From assembly GCF_024451105.1 (NCBI RefSeq), contig NZ_JANGEY010000001.1, positions 1-64,000 on the forward strand: a DNA stretch of 64,000 nt, given 5' to 3'. The DNA is from Stutzerimonas stutzeri (GTDB lineage Bacteria > Pseudomonadota > Gammaproteobacteria > Pseudomonadales > Pseudomonadaceae). The notes under the pieces are model-generated. The model made no database searches and was not told where the DNA came from. It was given only the letters and a program-made list of their open reading frames with translations. Positions 27,298 through 36,810 of the stretch are shown piece by piece (positions within the stretch are counted from its first letter, which is position 1; every line of letters begins with the position of its first letter). A program made the position numbers and the translations under genes.

Positions 27298-29610
27298 CTA
27301 CGCCGCCGCCTGCGCCTTGCCGCGCAACTGGCGCGCCGCGGCGACCATGTTGCCCAGCGCCGCCAGGGTCTCCGTCCAGCCACGGGTCTTCAGGCCGCAG
27401 TCGGGGTTGACCCACAGCCGCTCGGCGGGGATGCGCTCCGCCGCCTTCTCGATCAGCGCGACCATCTCCGCCACCGTCGGCACCCTGGGCGAGTGGATGT
27501 CGTAGACGCCCGGGCCGATCTCGTTGGGATACTCGAACGCCTCGAAGGCCTCCAGCAGCTCCATCTGCGAGCGCGAGGTCTCGATGGTGATCACGTCGGC
27601 GTCCAGCGCCGCGATGGCCTCGATCACGTCGTTGAACTCGCTGTAGCACATGTGGGTGTGGATCTGCGTGGCGTCACGCACGCCGCTGGCGCACAGGCGG
27701 AAGGCCTCCACCGCCCAGTCCAGGTAGTGCCGCCAGTGCGCGCGGCGCAGCGGCAGCCCCTCGCGGAACGCCGCCTCGTCGATCTGGATGATCTTGATGC
27801 CGGCCGCCTCCAGGTCCTGCACCTCGTCGCGGATCGCCAGCGCCAGCTGGCGCGCCTGCACCTCGCGGCTGACGTCCTCGCGCGGGAACGACCACATCAG
27901 CATGGTCACCGGCCCCGTGAGCATGCCCTTCATCGGTTTGCTCGTGAGGCCCTGCGCGTAGCGGATCCACTCCACGGTCATCGGCCGCGGCCGGCTCAGG
28001 TCGCCATAGATGATCGCCGGCTTGACGCAGCGCGAGCCGTAGCTCTGCACCCAGCCGAAGCGGGTGAAGGCGTAGCCGTCGAGCTGCTCGGCGAAGTACT
28101 CGACCATGTCGTTGCGCTCGGCCTCGCCGTGCACCAGCACGTCCAGGCCGAGCTGCTCCTGCACCTTCACCGCATGGCGGATCTCCGCCTGCATGGCCTC
28201 GGTGTACTCGGCCTCGCCGAGCTTGCCCAGCCTGTACGACTGGCGTGCCAGGCGGATCGCCGCGGTCTGCGGGAAGGAGCCGATGGTGGTGGTCGGGAAC
28301 GCCGGCAGGTCGAGGTGCGCGCGCTGCTGCGCGATGCGTTCGGCGAACCGGCTGGCGCGGCGGCTGTCGGCCGGCACCACCTGCGCCAGACGCGCCTGCA
28401 CCGCCGGATCGTGGATGCGCGGCGAGGTGGCGCGCGCCTGCTGCAGCGCGCGGCTGGCGGCCAGTGCGGCCTGCACCTCGGGCGCGTCCGGCTGGTTCAG
28501 CGCACGGGCCAGCAGCGCCACCTCCGCGCACTTCTGCACGGCGAAGGCCAGCCAGCCCTGCAGCTCGGCGTCCAGACTGTCCTCGCGCTCGAGATCCACC
28601 GGGCTGTGCAGCAGCGAGCAGGACGGCGCCACCCACAGCCGCTCGCCGACCCGCGCCTGCGCCTCGCGCAGCACGTCCAGGGCTTTTTCCAGGTCGCAGC
28701 GCCAGACGTTGCGGCCGTTGACCACGCCGAGCGACAGCACCTTGTACGCCGGCAGGCGGTCGAGGATCGCCGGGAACTGCTCGGGCGCGCGCACCAGGTC
28801 GAGGTGCAGGCCGGCCACCGGCAGGTTGGCAGCCAGGCCGAGGTTGTCCTCCAGGCCGGCGAAGTAGGTGGTCAAGAGCTTCTGCGGGGTCGGCGCCTGC
28901 AGCAGGTTGTAGGCGCGCTCGAAGGCGGTCTTCCAGGCCTGCGGCAGGTCGAGGCCGAGGATCGGCTCGTCGATCTGCACCCACTCCACGCCGAGGCCGG
29001 CCAGGCGGCCGAGCACTTCGCCATACACCGGCAGCAGACGCTCGAGCAGCTCCAGCTTGTCGAAGCAGTCCGCTTCGGCGCCGCGCACCTTGCCCAGCCA
29101 CAGGTAGGTCAGCGGACCGATCAGCACCGGCTTGACCGCATGGCCGAGCGCCAGCGCTTCCTCGACCTCCTCGAACAGCTGCGCCCAGCTCAGGCGGAAC
29201 TCTTGGTCGCGGGAGAACTCGGGGACCAGGTAGTGGTAGTTGGTGTCGAACCACTTGGTCATCTCCAGCGCCTGCGCGCCGCCGCCTCCGCAGCAGCCAG
29301 CGCTGGCGCCGCGGGCCATGGCGAACAGGGTGTCGAGGGTCACGCGGCCGTCGGCGCCACGGAAGCGCTCGGGCACCACGCCGAACATCAAGGAGTGGTT
29401 GAGCACCTGGTCATACCAAGCGAAGTCGCCGACCGGCAGCAGCGCGATGCCGGCGTCCTGCTGCAGCTGCCAGTGCGCGGCGCGCAGCTGGCGGCCGACT
29501 GCGCGCAGCCCGGCCTCGTCCAGCTCGCCCTTCCAGTAGGCCTCGAGGGCCTTCTTCAGCTCGCGGTCGCGGCCGATGCGCGGAAAGCCGAGGGTGTGCG
29601 CCAATGCCAT
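27298..29610 (-). CDS. metE: Cobalamin-independent methionine synthase
   Basis: Transfers the methyl group of 5-methyltetrahydropteroyltri-glutamate to homocysteine. The 770-residue product starts [23 protein letters not shown] at 29610, with GGAGAC 8 bases upstream. The C-terminal barrel has the zinc ligands in [22 protein letters not shown] (His and Cys) and [12 protein letters not shown] (Cys). It is divergent from metR, the usual arrangement for MetR-activated metE. A B12-independent enzyme allows methionine synthesis without cobalamin. Confidence 0.97.
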   Translation of the reverse strand: MALAHTLGFPRIGRDRELKKALEAYWKGELDEAGLRAVGRQLRAAHWQLQQDAGIALLPVGDFAWYDQVLNHSLMFGVVPERFRGADGRVTLDTLFAMARGASAGCCGGGGAQALEMTKWFDTNYHYLVPEFSRDQEFRLSWAQLFEEVEEALALGHAVKPVLIGPLTYLWLGKVRGAEADCFDKLELLERLLPVYGEVLGRLAGLGVEWVQIDEPILGLDLPQAWKTAFERAYNLLQAPTPQKLLTTYFAGLEDNLGLAANLPVAGLHLDLVRAPEQFPAILDRLPAYKVLSLGVVNGRNVWRCDLEKALDVLREAQARVGERLWVAPSCSLLHSPVDLEREDSLDAELQGWLAFAVQKCAEVALLARALNQPDAPEVQAALAASRALQQARATSPRIHDPAVQARLAQVVPADSRRASRFAERIAQQRAHLDLPAFPTTTIGSFPQTAAIRLARQSYRLGKLGEAEYTEAMQAEIRHAVKVQEQLGLDVLVHGEAERNDMVEYFAEQLDGYAFTRFGWVQSYGSRCVKPAIIYGDLSRPRPMTVEWIRYAQGLTSKPMKGMLTGPVTMLMWSFPREDVSREVQARQLALAIRDEVQDLEAAGIKIIQIDEAAFREGLPLRRAHWRHYLDWAVEAFRLCASGVRDATQIHTHMCYSEFNDVIEAIAALDADVITIETSRSQMELLEAFEAFEYPNEIGPGVYDIHSPRVPTVAEMVALIEKAAERIPAERLWVNPDCGLKTRGWTETLAALGNMVAAARQLRGKAQAAA

Positions 29611-29662
29611 TTGTCTGTCTCCGTGTTGGTGATGACGGTCATTGTCGACAGCCACCACCACA

Positions 29663-29675
29663 TGAGACAAACTCA
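29663..29675. promoter_or_regulatory. Candidate MetR box between metE and metR
   Basis: TGAG-ACAAA-CTCA is an inverted repeat with the geometry of the enteric MetR site TGAA-N5-TTCA, differing at one base per half site. It lies 53 bases before metE and 124 before metR. Assignment by analogy. Confidence 0.35.
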
Positions 29676-29730
29676 ATATATTCCAGATGATCTACAATTT
29701 TTTTCACGACACTGCTACACCCCCGGCTGC

Positions 29731-29765
29731 CGTAGGGTGGAAAACGACCGCAGGTCTTTTCCACC
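29731..29765. repeat. GTAGGGTGGAAAA-type inverted repeat in the metR leader
   Basis: CGTAGGGTGGAAAACGACC and GGTCTTTTCCACC form a hairpin with one mismatch. The motif is a dispersed Pseudomonas repeat; a variant occurs at 46626-46664. It ends 33 bases before the metR start. Confidence 0.7.
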
Positions 29766-29798
29766 AAGCGCGCGACACATACCCCCACCGAGGCCGCC

Positions 29799-30719
29799 AT
29801 GATCGAACTGCGCCACCTGAAGACCCTGCACGCCCTGCGCGAATCCGACAGCCTGGTGGAGGCCGCCGAGCGCCTGCACCTGACCCAGTCCGCCCTCTCC
29901 CACCAGTTCAAGGAGCTGGAGGAGCGTCTCGGCCTGGCGCTGTTCGTGCGCAAGACCAAGCCGGTGCGCTTCACCAGCGCCGGCCTGCGCCTGCTGCAGC
30001 TGGCCGACGCGGTGCTGCCGCAGCTGCGCAGCGCCGAGCGCGACCTGGCGCGCCTGGCCGGAGGGACTGCGGGAAGGCTGCATATGGCCATCGAGTGCCA
30101 CAGCTGCTTCCAGTGGCTGATGCCGACCATCGACCAGTTCCGCGACGCCTGGCCGGAGGTGGAGCTGGACCTCGCCTCGGGCTTCTCCTTCGCCCCGCTG
30201 CCGGCGCTGGCGCGCGGCGACCTCGACCTGGTGGTCACCTCCGACCCCATCGAGCTGGCCGGTATCACCTACGTGCCGCTGTTCACCTACGAGGCGCAGC
30301 TCGCCGTGGCCAACCAGCACCCGCTGGCCGGCAAGCCCCATGTCACCCCCGAGGATCTGGCCGGCGAGACGCTGATCCACTACCCGGTGGAACGCGACCG
30401 CCTGGACATCTTCACCCGCTTCCTCGACCCGGCCGACGTCGAGCCGGCCGGGCTGCGCACCGCCGAGCTGACGGTGATGATGCTGCAGCTGGTGGCCAGC
30501 GGCCGCGGGGTCAGCTGCCTGCCCAACTGGGCGCTGCACGAGTACAGCTCGCGCGGCTACGTGACGGCGAAGAAGCTCGGCGAAAAGGGCCTGTACGCCA
30601 CCCTCTACGCCGGCATCCGCGCCGACATGCTGGATGCGCCGTTCATGCGCGACTTCCTGCTCACCGCCAAGGACACCTCGTTCGCCACCCTCGAGGGGGT
30701 GAGTGCGGCGCGGGGGTGA
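29799..30719 (+). CDS. metR: LysR-family activator of methionine synthesis
   Basis: 306 residues. The N-terminal LysR helix-turn-helix reads HLKTLHALRESDSLVEAAERLHLTQSALSHQFKELEERLG (~6-45). The effector domain has IECHSCFQWLMPTIDQFR (~96-113), the stretch typical of MetR, which senses homocysteine. It is divergent from metE, with 188 bases between the start codons. Confidence 0.94.
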   Translation: MIELRHLKTLHALRESDSLVEAAERLHLTQSALSHQFKELEERLGLALFVRKTKPVRFTSAGLRLLQLADAVLPQLRSAERDLARLAGGTAGRLHMAIECHSCFQWLMPTIDQFRDAWPEVELDLASGFSFAPLPALARGDLDLVVTSDPIELAGITYVPLFTYEAQLAVANQHPLAGKPHVTPEDLAGETLIHYPVERDRLDIFTRFLDPADVEPAGLRTAELTVMMLQLVASGRGVSCLPNWALHEYSSRGYVTAKKLGEKGLYATLYAGIRADMLDAPFMRDFLLTAKDTSFATLEGVSAARG

Positions 30720-30726
30720 GGGCGGG

Positions 30727-31662
30727 TCAGAACAGCAGCAGCCCCAGCGCCATCAGCAGCGGCACCGCCACGCTGACCACCACGTTCAGCCCCATCGCCG
30801 GCAACAGGCGCTCGGCGGCCTCGGCATCGCCGCGCAGCAGCTGCCAGGCGCGCAGCGCCGGCAGCGCGCCGAGCAGGCCGAGAACGGCGCCGGCCGGCAC
30901 CCAGCCGGCCAGCACCCACAGCAGCAGGCCGCCGAAGGCCAGCAGCCACTGCGCGCCGAGCACCGTCACCGCGCGCTGGCGGCCGAGCAGCATCGGCAGG
31001 GTCAGGCGGCCGACGCTGCGGTCGGCCTCGATGTCGGGGAACTGGTTGAGCAGCAGCAGGTTGTTGCACAGGCAGAACGGCACCAGGGCGAGCAGCGCGC
31101 CGCTGGCGTCAAGCTGGCCAGCGAGGACCAGCTGGGTGCCGAGCACCATCAGCGGGCCGAACCCCAGCCCCGGCGCCAGCAGGCACAGCCAGGGCCGACG
31201 GGTCAGCCAGGGGGTGTAGGCGAGCACCAGCGCCAGGCCGATAGCGCCGAGCGGGGCGAGCTGCCAGAGCAGCGCCGGCTGGCGGATCAGGAAGTACAGG
31301 CCGATGGCCGCGCTCAGCGCCACGGCGCCGAGCCCCAGGGCCAGCGCCTTGCCCGCATGCTGCGGGGCGGCGACCAGGGTGCCGCTGCCGCCGCTGAACG
31401 GCGTGCGCGCGGTGCGCAGGTCGAGGCCACTGCGGTAGTCGCCATATTCGTTGAGGGCGTTGACCGCCGCGTGGGCGGCCAGGGCGCCGAGCAGCACCAG
31501 CAGGGCGTCGGTGGCGAAGACCGCGTCCAGCGCGCGCCCCGGCAGCGCCACGGCGATGCCCAGCGCCACGCAGCTCAGCGCCAGCAGCAGGAAGCGCCCG
31601 CGAATCACCCCCAGCCAGTTCAAACTGCCCAACATCCCTGCTCTCCCGTTGTCGATTGCCAT
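30727..31662 (-). CDS. UbiA-family membrane prenyltransferase
   Basis: About 311 residues with 8-9 membrane helices and two Asp-rich motifs: NALNEYGDYRSGLD (~65-78) and NQFPDIEADRSVG (~190-203). These bind Mg2+-prenyl diphosphate. The closest general resemblance is to the MenA-like branch. Pseudomonads use ubiquinone, so a menaquinone role is doubtful and the acceptor is unknown. The start is uncertain: ATG at 31662, or ATG at 31635, which has GGGAG 7 bases upstream. It converges with metR (8 bases between stops) and is divergent from the penicillin-binding protein gene. Confidence 0.8.
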   Translation of the reverse strand: MAIDNGRAGMLGSLNWLGVIRGRFLLLALSCVALGIAVALPGRALDAVFATDALLVLLGALAAHAAVNALNEYGDYRSGLDLRTARTPFSGGSGTLVAAPQHAGKALALGLGAVALSAAIGLYFLIRQPALLWQLAPLGAIGLALVLAYTPWLTRRPWLCLLAPGLGFGPLMVLGTQLVLAGQLDASGALLALVPFCLCNNLLLLNQFPDIEADRSVGRLTLPMLLGRQRAVTVLGAQWLLAFGGLLLWVLAGWVPAGAVLGLLGALPALRAWQLLRGDAEAAERLLPAMGLNVVVSVAVPLLMALGLLLF

Positions 31663-31837
31663 GCCGCTCCGCTCACCGTCATCTGCCGGCCGGGGCGCCG
31701 CCGACCTCATGCGCCGCGCCCGGCGAGGACGATCCGAGGCGCCGGGCGCGGCATGATAACGTGCTGTGGCGCCGCTCGCAGGCAAGCGCCGGCGAATCCG
31801 GCTAAGCTGTTGTCAGTACTTGATAAAAGCCCTTTTC

Positions 31838-34800
31838 ATGGACAGAACCGCCATGGGTGCCCCCGAGCAGTCTTCATCCGCAGTCATGGAAGCGGTGGTT
31901 TCGCCTGAACGCCACAAGGATCCCTCGCTGAGCCGGCGGCGGATCTGGCGGGTGCGCGGTGCCTTTACCCTGGCGCTGCTGGCCGCGGCAGCGGGTGCCG
32001 GCTGGCTGGCGGCCCGCGAGGCGCGCACCTCCGAATGGCAGTCCCGGCTGATCGCCGACTGGGCAGCGACCCTGAGGTTCCAGGTCGAACCCGGCCCGAG
32101 CGACGCCATCCGCTACCCCACCCAGGGCCCCTTCGACCTGCGCCTGGGCTACGTGGGCCTGCCCGAGTTCATCCGCCGACTCGAGGCCCAGGGCTTCGTG
32201 GTGGAGCGCCAGGCGCGCTTCTCGCCGCCGCTCATGGAGTACACCGGCCACGGCCTCTACCCGCCCTACCGCGAGAAGACCCATGCCGGGCTGGACATCG
32301 CCGACTGCCGCGGCGAACCGATGTTCGGCTTCCGCCACCCGCAGCGCCACTACGCCCGCTTCGCCGACATCCCGCCGCTGGCGGTCGCCAGTCTGCTGTT
32401 CATCGAGAACCGCCACCTGCTCGACGAGCGCCAGCCCCACCAGAACCCGGCGGTGGACTGGCCGCGCTTCAGCATGGCCGCCTGGACCCAGCTGGCCAGC
32501 AAGCTGAACCCCGATACCGACACCGCCGGCGGCAGCACCCTGGCCACCCAGATCGAGAAGTTCCGCCACTCGCCGGAAGGACGCACTCCCGACGCGCCGG
32601 AGAAGCTGCGGCAGATGCTCTCGGCCAGCGTGCGCGCCTACCGCGACGGCCGCGAGACCCTGCCGCTGCGCCGGCAGATCGTCCACGACTACATCAACAG
32701 CGTGCCGCTGTCGGCCGCCATCGGCTACGGCGAGGTGCACGGTCTGGGCGACGGCCTCTGGGTATGGTTCGGCGCCGACTTCGCGCAGACCAACCGCGCC
32801 CTGGCCGGCGGCGAGGGCATCACCCTCGCCGAACAGGGGCTGGCCCTGCGCCAGGTGCTGGCGCTGATGATCGCCCAGCGCCGCCCCTCCTGGTATCTGG
32901 CCGGCGGACGCGCCGAGCTGGCCGAGCTGACCGACAGCCACCTGCGTGTGCTGGCCAACGCCGGGGTGATCTCCCCGGCCCTGCGCGACGCGGCGCTGGC
33001 TCGCCAGCTCAGCTTCCGCAACCAGGCCACCGACCCGGCGCTGCCGCCGGTGGCCAGCGACAAGGGCATCAACGCCATCCGTACCCGCCTGGTACGCCAC
33101 CTCGGCTTGCCGCTCTACGACCTCGACCGCCTCGACCTGTCGGTCGACGCCACCATCAACCAGCCGTTGCAGCAGGCGGTCAGCGAATACCTGGGCAAGC
33201 TCGCCGATCCGGCCTTCGCCGCCGAGGTCGGCCTGTTCGGCGAGCGCCTGCTCAGTCCGGAGCTGACCGCCGACGTGCGCTACAGCTTCACCCTGTTCGA
33301 GCGCGGCGCCAACGGCAACCGCGTGCGCGTACAGACCGACACCACCGGTCAGCCGTTCGACATCAACGAGGGCAGCAAGCTGGAGCTGGGCTCCACCGCC
33401 AAGCTGCGCGTGCTGGCCACCTATCTGGAGATGGTCGCCGAACTGCACGAGCGGCATGCCGGCAAGTCCCCGGCCGAGTTGCGCGAGCTGTACCGCGCGG
33501 CCAACGAGCGCGACAACCTCAGCCGCTGGGCCCTCGACTGGCTGCGCGTCAATCCGCAGGCCAGCCTCGCACAGATGCTCGACGCGGCGCTGGAGCGCAA
33601 ATACTCGGCCAGCCCCGGCGAGACCTTCTTCACCGGCGGCGGTGCGCACACCTTCAGCAACTTCCGTCGGGAGGACAACGGCCGCATCGCCACGGTCCGC
33701 GAGTCGCTGCGCGAATCGCTCAACCTGCCGTTCGTGCGCCTGCTGCGCGACCTGGCGCGCTACAGCACCTACCAGATGGAGGACAGCGCCCAGTTGCTCA
33801 GCGACGACAAGGACCCGCGCCGCCTCGAGTACCTGGCCCGCTTCGCCGACAAGGAAGGCACGGTGTTCCTCCAGCGTTTCTGGCGCAAGTACCGCGACAA
33901 GCCCCCGCAGGAGATGTTCGACACCTTGGTCGAGGGCCTGCGCCTGACCCCGCCGCGGCTGGCCGCGATCCACCGCTACCTCTATCCGCAGGCGAGTCTC
34001 GAGGAGTTCGCCCAGGTCATGGAGACGCGCCTCGGCAAGCAGCTGATGCCGCCGCCCAAGCGGCTCGAGGAACTCTACCAGCGCTACCGGCCGGGCGCCT
34101 TCGACCTGCCGGACCAGGGCTACATCGCCCGCGTGCACCCGCTGGAGCTGTGGCTGATCGGCTATCGCCTGGAAAACCCGCAGGCGGACTTCTCCAGCAT
34201 GCTCGCCGCCAGCCGCGACGAGCGCCAGGAGGTCTACGGCTGGCTGTTCAAGACCCGCCACCGCAGCGCCCGCGACAGCCGCATCCGCACCATGGTCGAG
34301 GTCGAGGCCTTCACCGACCTGCAGCAGCGCTGGGCACGACTGGGCTTCCCGTTCGAGCACATGGTGCCGTCGCTGGCCAGTGCCCTGGGCAGCTCGGGCG
34401 ACCGCCCGGCAGCGCTGGCCGAGCTGATGGGCATCATCCAGAACGACGGCATCCGCCTGCCCACCGTGCGCATCGACAATCTCGACTTCGCCATCGGCAC
34501 CCCCTACGAGACGCGCATGGTCCGCCGGCAGACCGGCGGAGAACGGGTGATGCACCCCGAAGTGGCAGCCGCGCTGCGCAGCACCCTGGCCGACGTGGTG
34601 GAGAACGGCACCGCCCGGCGCCTCAAGGGCGTGCTCATGCAGGCCGACGGCCGGCCGATGCAGGTCGGCGGCAAGACCGGCACCGGCGACAACCGCATCG
34701 AGACGGTGACCCGCAGCGGCTGGGTGACCAGCTCCACCGCGCGCAACCGCACCGCCACCTTCGTGTTCTTCCTCGGCCCGCGGCACTTCGGCACCCTGAC

Positions 34801-34984
34801 CGCCTACGTGTCCGGCGAGCAGTCCGCGCGCTTCCGCTTCACCTCGGCGCTGCCGGTGCAGACCCTCAAGGGCATGATGCCGATGCTGCAGCCCTATCTG
34901 CTGGCCGAGGCCACCGCCTGCCAGCCCCCCGAACGCGAAGCCACCGCCAGACAGCGGCTGCATGCCGCCGACGCCCGCCCCTGA
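31838..34984 (+). CDS. Large bifunctional transglycosylase/transpeptidase (penicillin-binding protein)
   Basis: 1048 residues. One N-terminal membrane segment (~36-58) anchors it in the inner membrane. A glycosyltransferase-51 region follows, with the catalytic-Glu stretch FIENRHLL (Glu190) and GGSTLATQIEKFRHSP. The transpeptidase domain has all three motifs: S519-T-A-K522, S627-L-N629 and K946-T-G-T. It is larger than PbpC or PBP1b (about 770-850), because ~300 residues separate SxN and KTG. The GT51 motif departs from the common EDxxFxxHxG. An ATG at 31838 is taken; no strong ribosome site is visible. A lipoprotein Ggt gene starts 11 bases after its stop, so the two are co-transcribed. Confidence 0.85.
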   Translation: MDRTAMGAPEQSSSAVMEAVVSPERHKDPSLSRRRIWRVRGAFTLALLAAAAGAGWLAAREARTSEWQSRLIADWAATLRFQVEPGPSDAIRYPTQGPFDLRLGYVGLPEFIRRLEAQGFVVERQARFSPPLMEYTGHGLYPPYREKTHAGLDIADCRGEPMFGFRHPQRHYARFADIPPLAVASLLFIENRHLLDERQPHQNPAVDWPRFSMAAWTQLASKLNPDTDTAGGSTLATQIEKFRHSPEGRTPDAPEKLRQMLSASVRAYRDGRETLPLRRQIVHDYINSVPLSAAIGYGEVHGLGDGLWVWFGADFAQTNRALAGGEGITLAEQGLALRQVLALMIAQRRPSWYLAGGRAELAELTDSHLRVLANAGVISPALRDAALARQLSFRNQATDPALPPVASDKGINAIRTRLVRHLGLPLYDLDRLDLSVDATINQPLQQAVSEYLGKLADPAFAAEVGLFGERLLSPELTADVRYSFTLFERGANGNRVRVQTDTTGQPFDINEGSKLELGSTAKLRVLATYLEMVAELHERHAGKSPAELRELYRAANERDNLSRWALDWLRVNPQASLAQMLDAALERKYSASPGETFFTGGGAHTFSNFRREDNGRIATVRESLRESLNLPFVRLLRDLARYSTYQMEDSAQLLSDDKDPRRLEYLARFADKEGTVFLQRFWRKYRDKPPQEMFDTLVEGLRLTPPRLAAIHRYLYPQASLEEFAQVMETRLGKQLMPPPKRLEELYQRYRPGAFDLPDQGYIARVHPLELWLIGYRLENPQADFSSMLAASRDERQEVYGWLFKTRHRSARDSRIRTMVEVEAFTDLQQRWARLGFPFEHMVPSLASALGSSGDRPAALAELMGIIQNDGIRLPTVRIDNLDFAIGTPYETRMVRRQTGGERVMHPEVAAALRSTLADVVENGTARRLKGVLMQADGRPMQVGGKTGTGDNRIETVTRSGWVTSSTARNRTATFVFFLGPRHFGTLTAYVSGEQSARFRFTSALPVQTLKGMMPMLQPYLLAEATACQPPEREATARQRLHAADARP

Positions 34985-34994
34985 GGAGCAGCCC

Positions 34995-36806
34995 TTGATT
35001 TCCAGCCATGCCGTGCGGCCCTGCGCGCTCGCCCTGAGCCTTGCCCTGCTCGTCGCAGCCTGCGCCCGCCAGGACAGTCCCGAACTGGCGATCCGTCCGC
35101 TCCAGCCCGAAGCCGCCAGCGGCTGGCAGGGCAAGTCCGGCTGGCAGTTGCAGCGCTATGCGGTGGCCGCCGCCAACCCGCTGGCCGCCGAAGCCGGTCG
35201 GCAGATCCTGCAGGCCGGCGGCAGCGCGGTGGATGCCGCCATCGCCGTGCAGATGGTGCTCGGCCTGGTCGAGCCGCAGTCCAGCGGTCTGGGCGGCGGC
35301 GCCTTCCTGCTGCACTGGGACGGCGCGCGCCTGGACGCCTGGGACGGCCGCGAAACCGCGCCCATGGCCGCCGACGAGGGGCTGTTCCTGGATGGCGACG
35401 GCCGACCGCTGGCGTTCATGGACGCAGTGGTCGGCGGCCGCGCGGTAGGCGTGCCCGGCCTGCTGAAGATGCTCGAGCAAGCCCACCGGGCCCATGGCCG
35501 GCTACCGTGGGCCGCGCTGTTCGTGCCGGCCATCGAGCTGGCCGAGCAGGGCTTCGCGGTCAGCCCGCGCCTGCACCGGCTGCTCGACGCCGACGCGCAT
35601 CTGCGCCGCGATCCGGCCGCGGCCGCCTTCTACTACCGCGCCGACGGCTCGGCCCTGCCGGTCGGCTACCCGCTGCGCAACCCAGCGCTGGCCAAGGTGC
35701 TCCGGGATATCGCCCGCCAAGGCAGCGCGGCCTTCTATGCCGGGCCGACGGCGCAGGACATGGTCGACCGAGTGCGCAGCCACCCCGCCAATCCCGGTCA
35801 GCTGCAGCCGAGCGACCTGCAACGCTACCGACCGCTGCGGCGCGAGGCGCTGTGCCAGCTGTGGCTGGCGCAGTACCGGGTGTGCGGCTTCCCGCCGCCC
35901 TCCTCCGGACAGATCACCCAGATGCAGATCCTCGGCCTGCTCGAGCGACTGCCGCCGCTGGAGCAGCCGCTGCAGGACGGCCGCCCCAGCGTCGAGTTCC
36001 TGCATCGCTACAGCGAGGCGGCCAAGCTGGCCTTCGCCGACCGCGCCCAGTACCTCGCCGATCCCGCCTTCGTCGCGCCGCCGGCCGGCGACTGGCGCAG
36101 CCTGCTGGCCCCGGCCTACCTCGAGCGGCGCGCCACGCTGATCGGTGCGCGCAGCATGGGCACCGCCAGCCACGGCGTGCCCGGCGGCACGCCGCTGGCC
36201 TGGGCGCCGCAGGCGGATCAGGAGGAGTACGGCACCAGCCACATCAGCATCGTCGATGCCGAGGGCAATGCGCTGGCGATGACCAGCAGCATCGAGCAGG
36301 CCTTCGGCGCGCGCCTGCTCAGCGACGGCGGCAGCGGCCTGGCCGGCGGCTTCCTGCTCAACAACCAGCTCACCGACTTCGCCCTCGCCCCGCGCGACGC
36401 CGAGGGCCGCCCGGTGGCCAACCGCGTCGAGCCGGGCAAGCGCCCGCGCTCGAGCATGAGCCCGACCCTGGTGTTCGATGCCCGCGATGGCCGGCTGCTG
36501 GCCAGCCTGGGCGCGCCGGGCGGCGCCGGGATCATCCACTTCAACGCCAAGACCCTGCTCGGCCTCTACCAGTGGCAGCTCGACGCCCAGCAAGCCATCG
36601 ACCTGCCCAACTTCGCCAACTTCAACGGCCCCACGGTGCTGGAGGCCGGACGCTTCCCGCCGGCCACCCTCGACGCCCTGCGCGCGCGCGGCCACCAGGT
36701 CAGCGAAGGCGAGCTGCCCAGCGGCCTGCAGGCCATCCAGCGCAACGCGCACGGCTGGTTCGGCGGCGCCGACCCGCGCCGCGAGGGCGTGGTGCTCGGC
36801 GAGTGA
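34995..36806 (+). CDS. ggt: Gamma-glutamyltransferase, lipoprotein form
   Basis: Ntn-hydrolase that self-cleaves and removes gamma-glutamyl groups, classically from glutathione. The 603-residue product starts at a TTG (34995) with GGAG 6 bases upstream. That start yields a signal ending in the lipobox LVAAC (Cys23), so a membrane-anchored lipoprotein is predicted. The self-cleavage nucleophile is Thr414 in EYGTSHISIVD. Also present are LGLVEPQSSGLGGGAFLLHW, GKRPRSSMSPTLV and GAPGGAGI. It is coupled to the upstream penicillin-binding protein gene, which suggests work at the envelope. Confidence 0.93.
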   Translation: MISSHAVRPCALALSLALLVAACARQDSPELAIRPLQPEAASGWQGKSGWQLQRYAVAAANPLAAEAGRQILQAGGSAVDAAIAVQMVLGLVEPQSSGLGGGAFLLHWDGARLDAWDGRETAPMAADEGLFLDGDGRPLAFMDAVVGGRAVGVPGLLKMLEQAHRAHGRLPWAALFVPAIELAEQGFAVSPRLHRLLDADAHLRRDPAAAAFYYRADGSALPVGYPLRNPALAKVLRDIARQGSAAFYAGPTAQDMVDRVRSHPANPGQLQPSDLQRYRPLRREALCQLWLAQYRVCGFPPPSSGQITQMQILGLLERLPPLEQPLQDGRPSVEFLHRYSEAAKLAFADRAQYLADPAFVAPPAGDWRSLLAPAYLERRATLIGARSMGTASHGVPGGTPLAWAPQADQEEYGTSHISIVDAEGNALAMTSSIEQAFGARLLSDGGSGLAGGFLLNNQLTDFALAPRDAEGRPVANRVEPGKRPRSSMSPTLVFDARDGRLLASLGAPGGAGIIHFNAKTLLGLYQWQLDAQQAIDLPNFANFNGPTVLEAGRFPPATLDALRARGHQVSEGELPSGLQAIQRNAHGWFGGADPRREGVVLGE

Positions 36807-36810
36807 CGGG

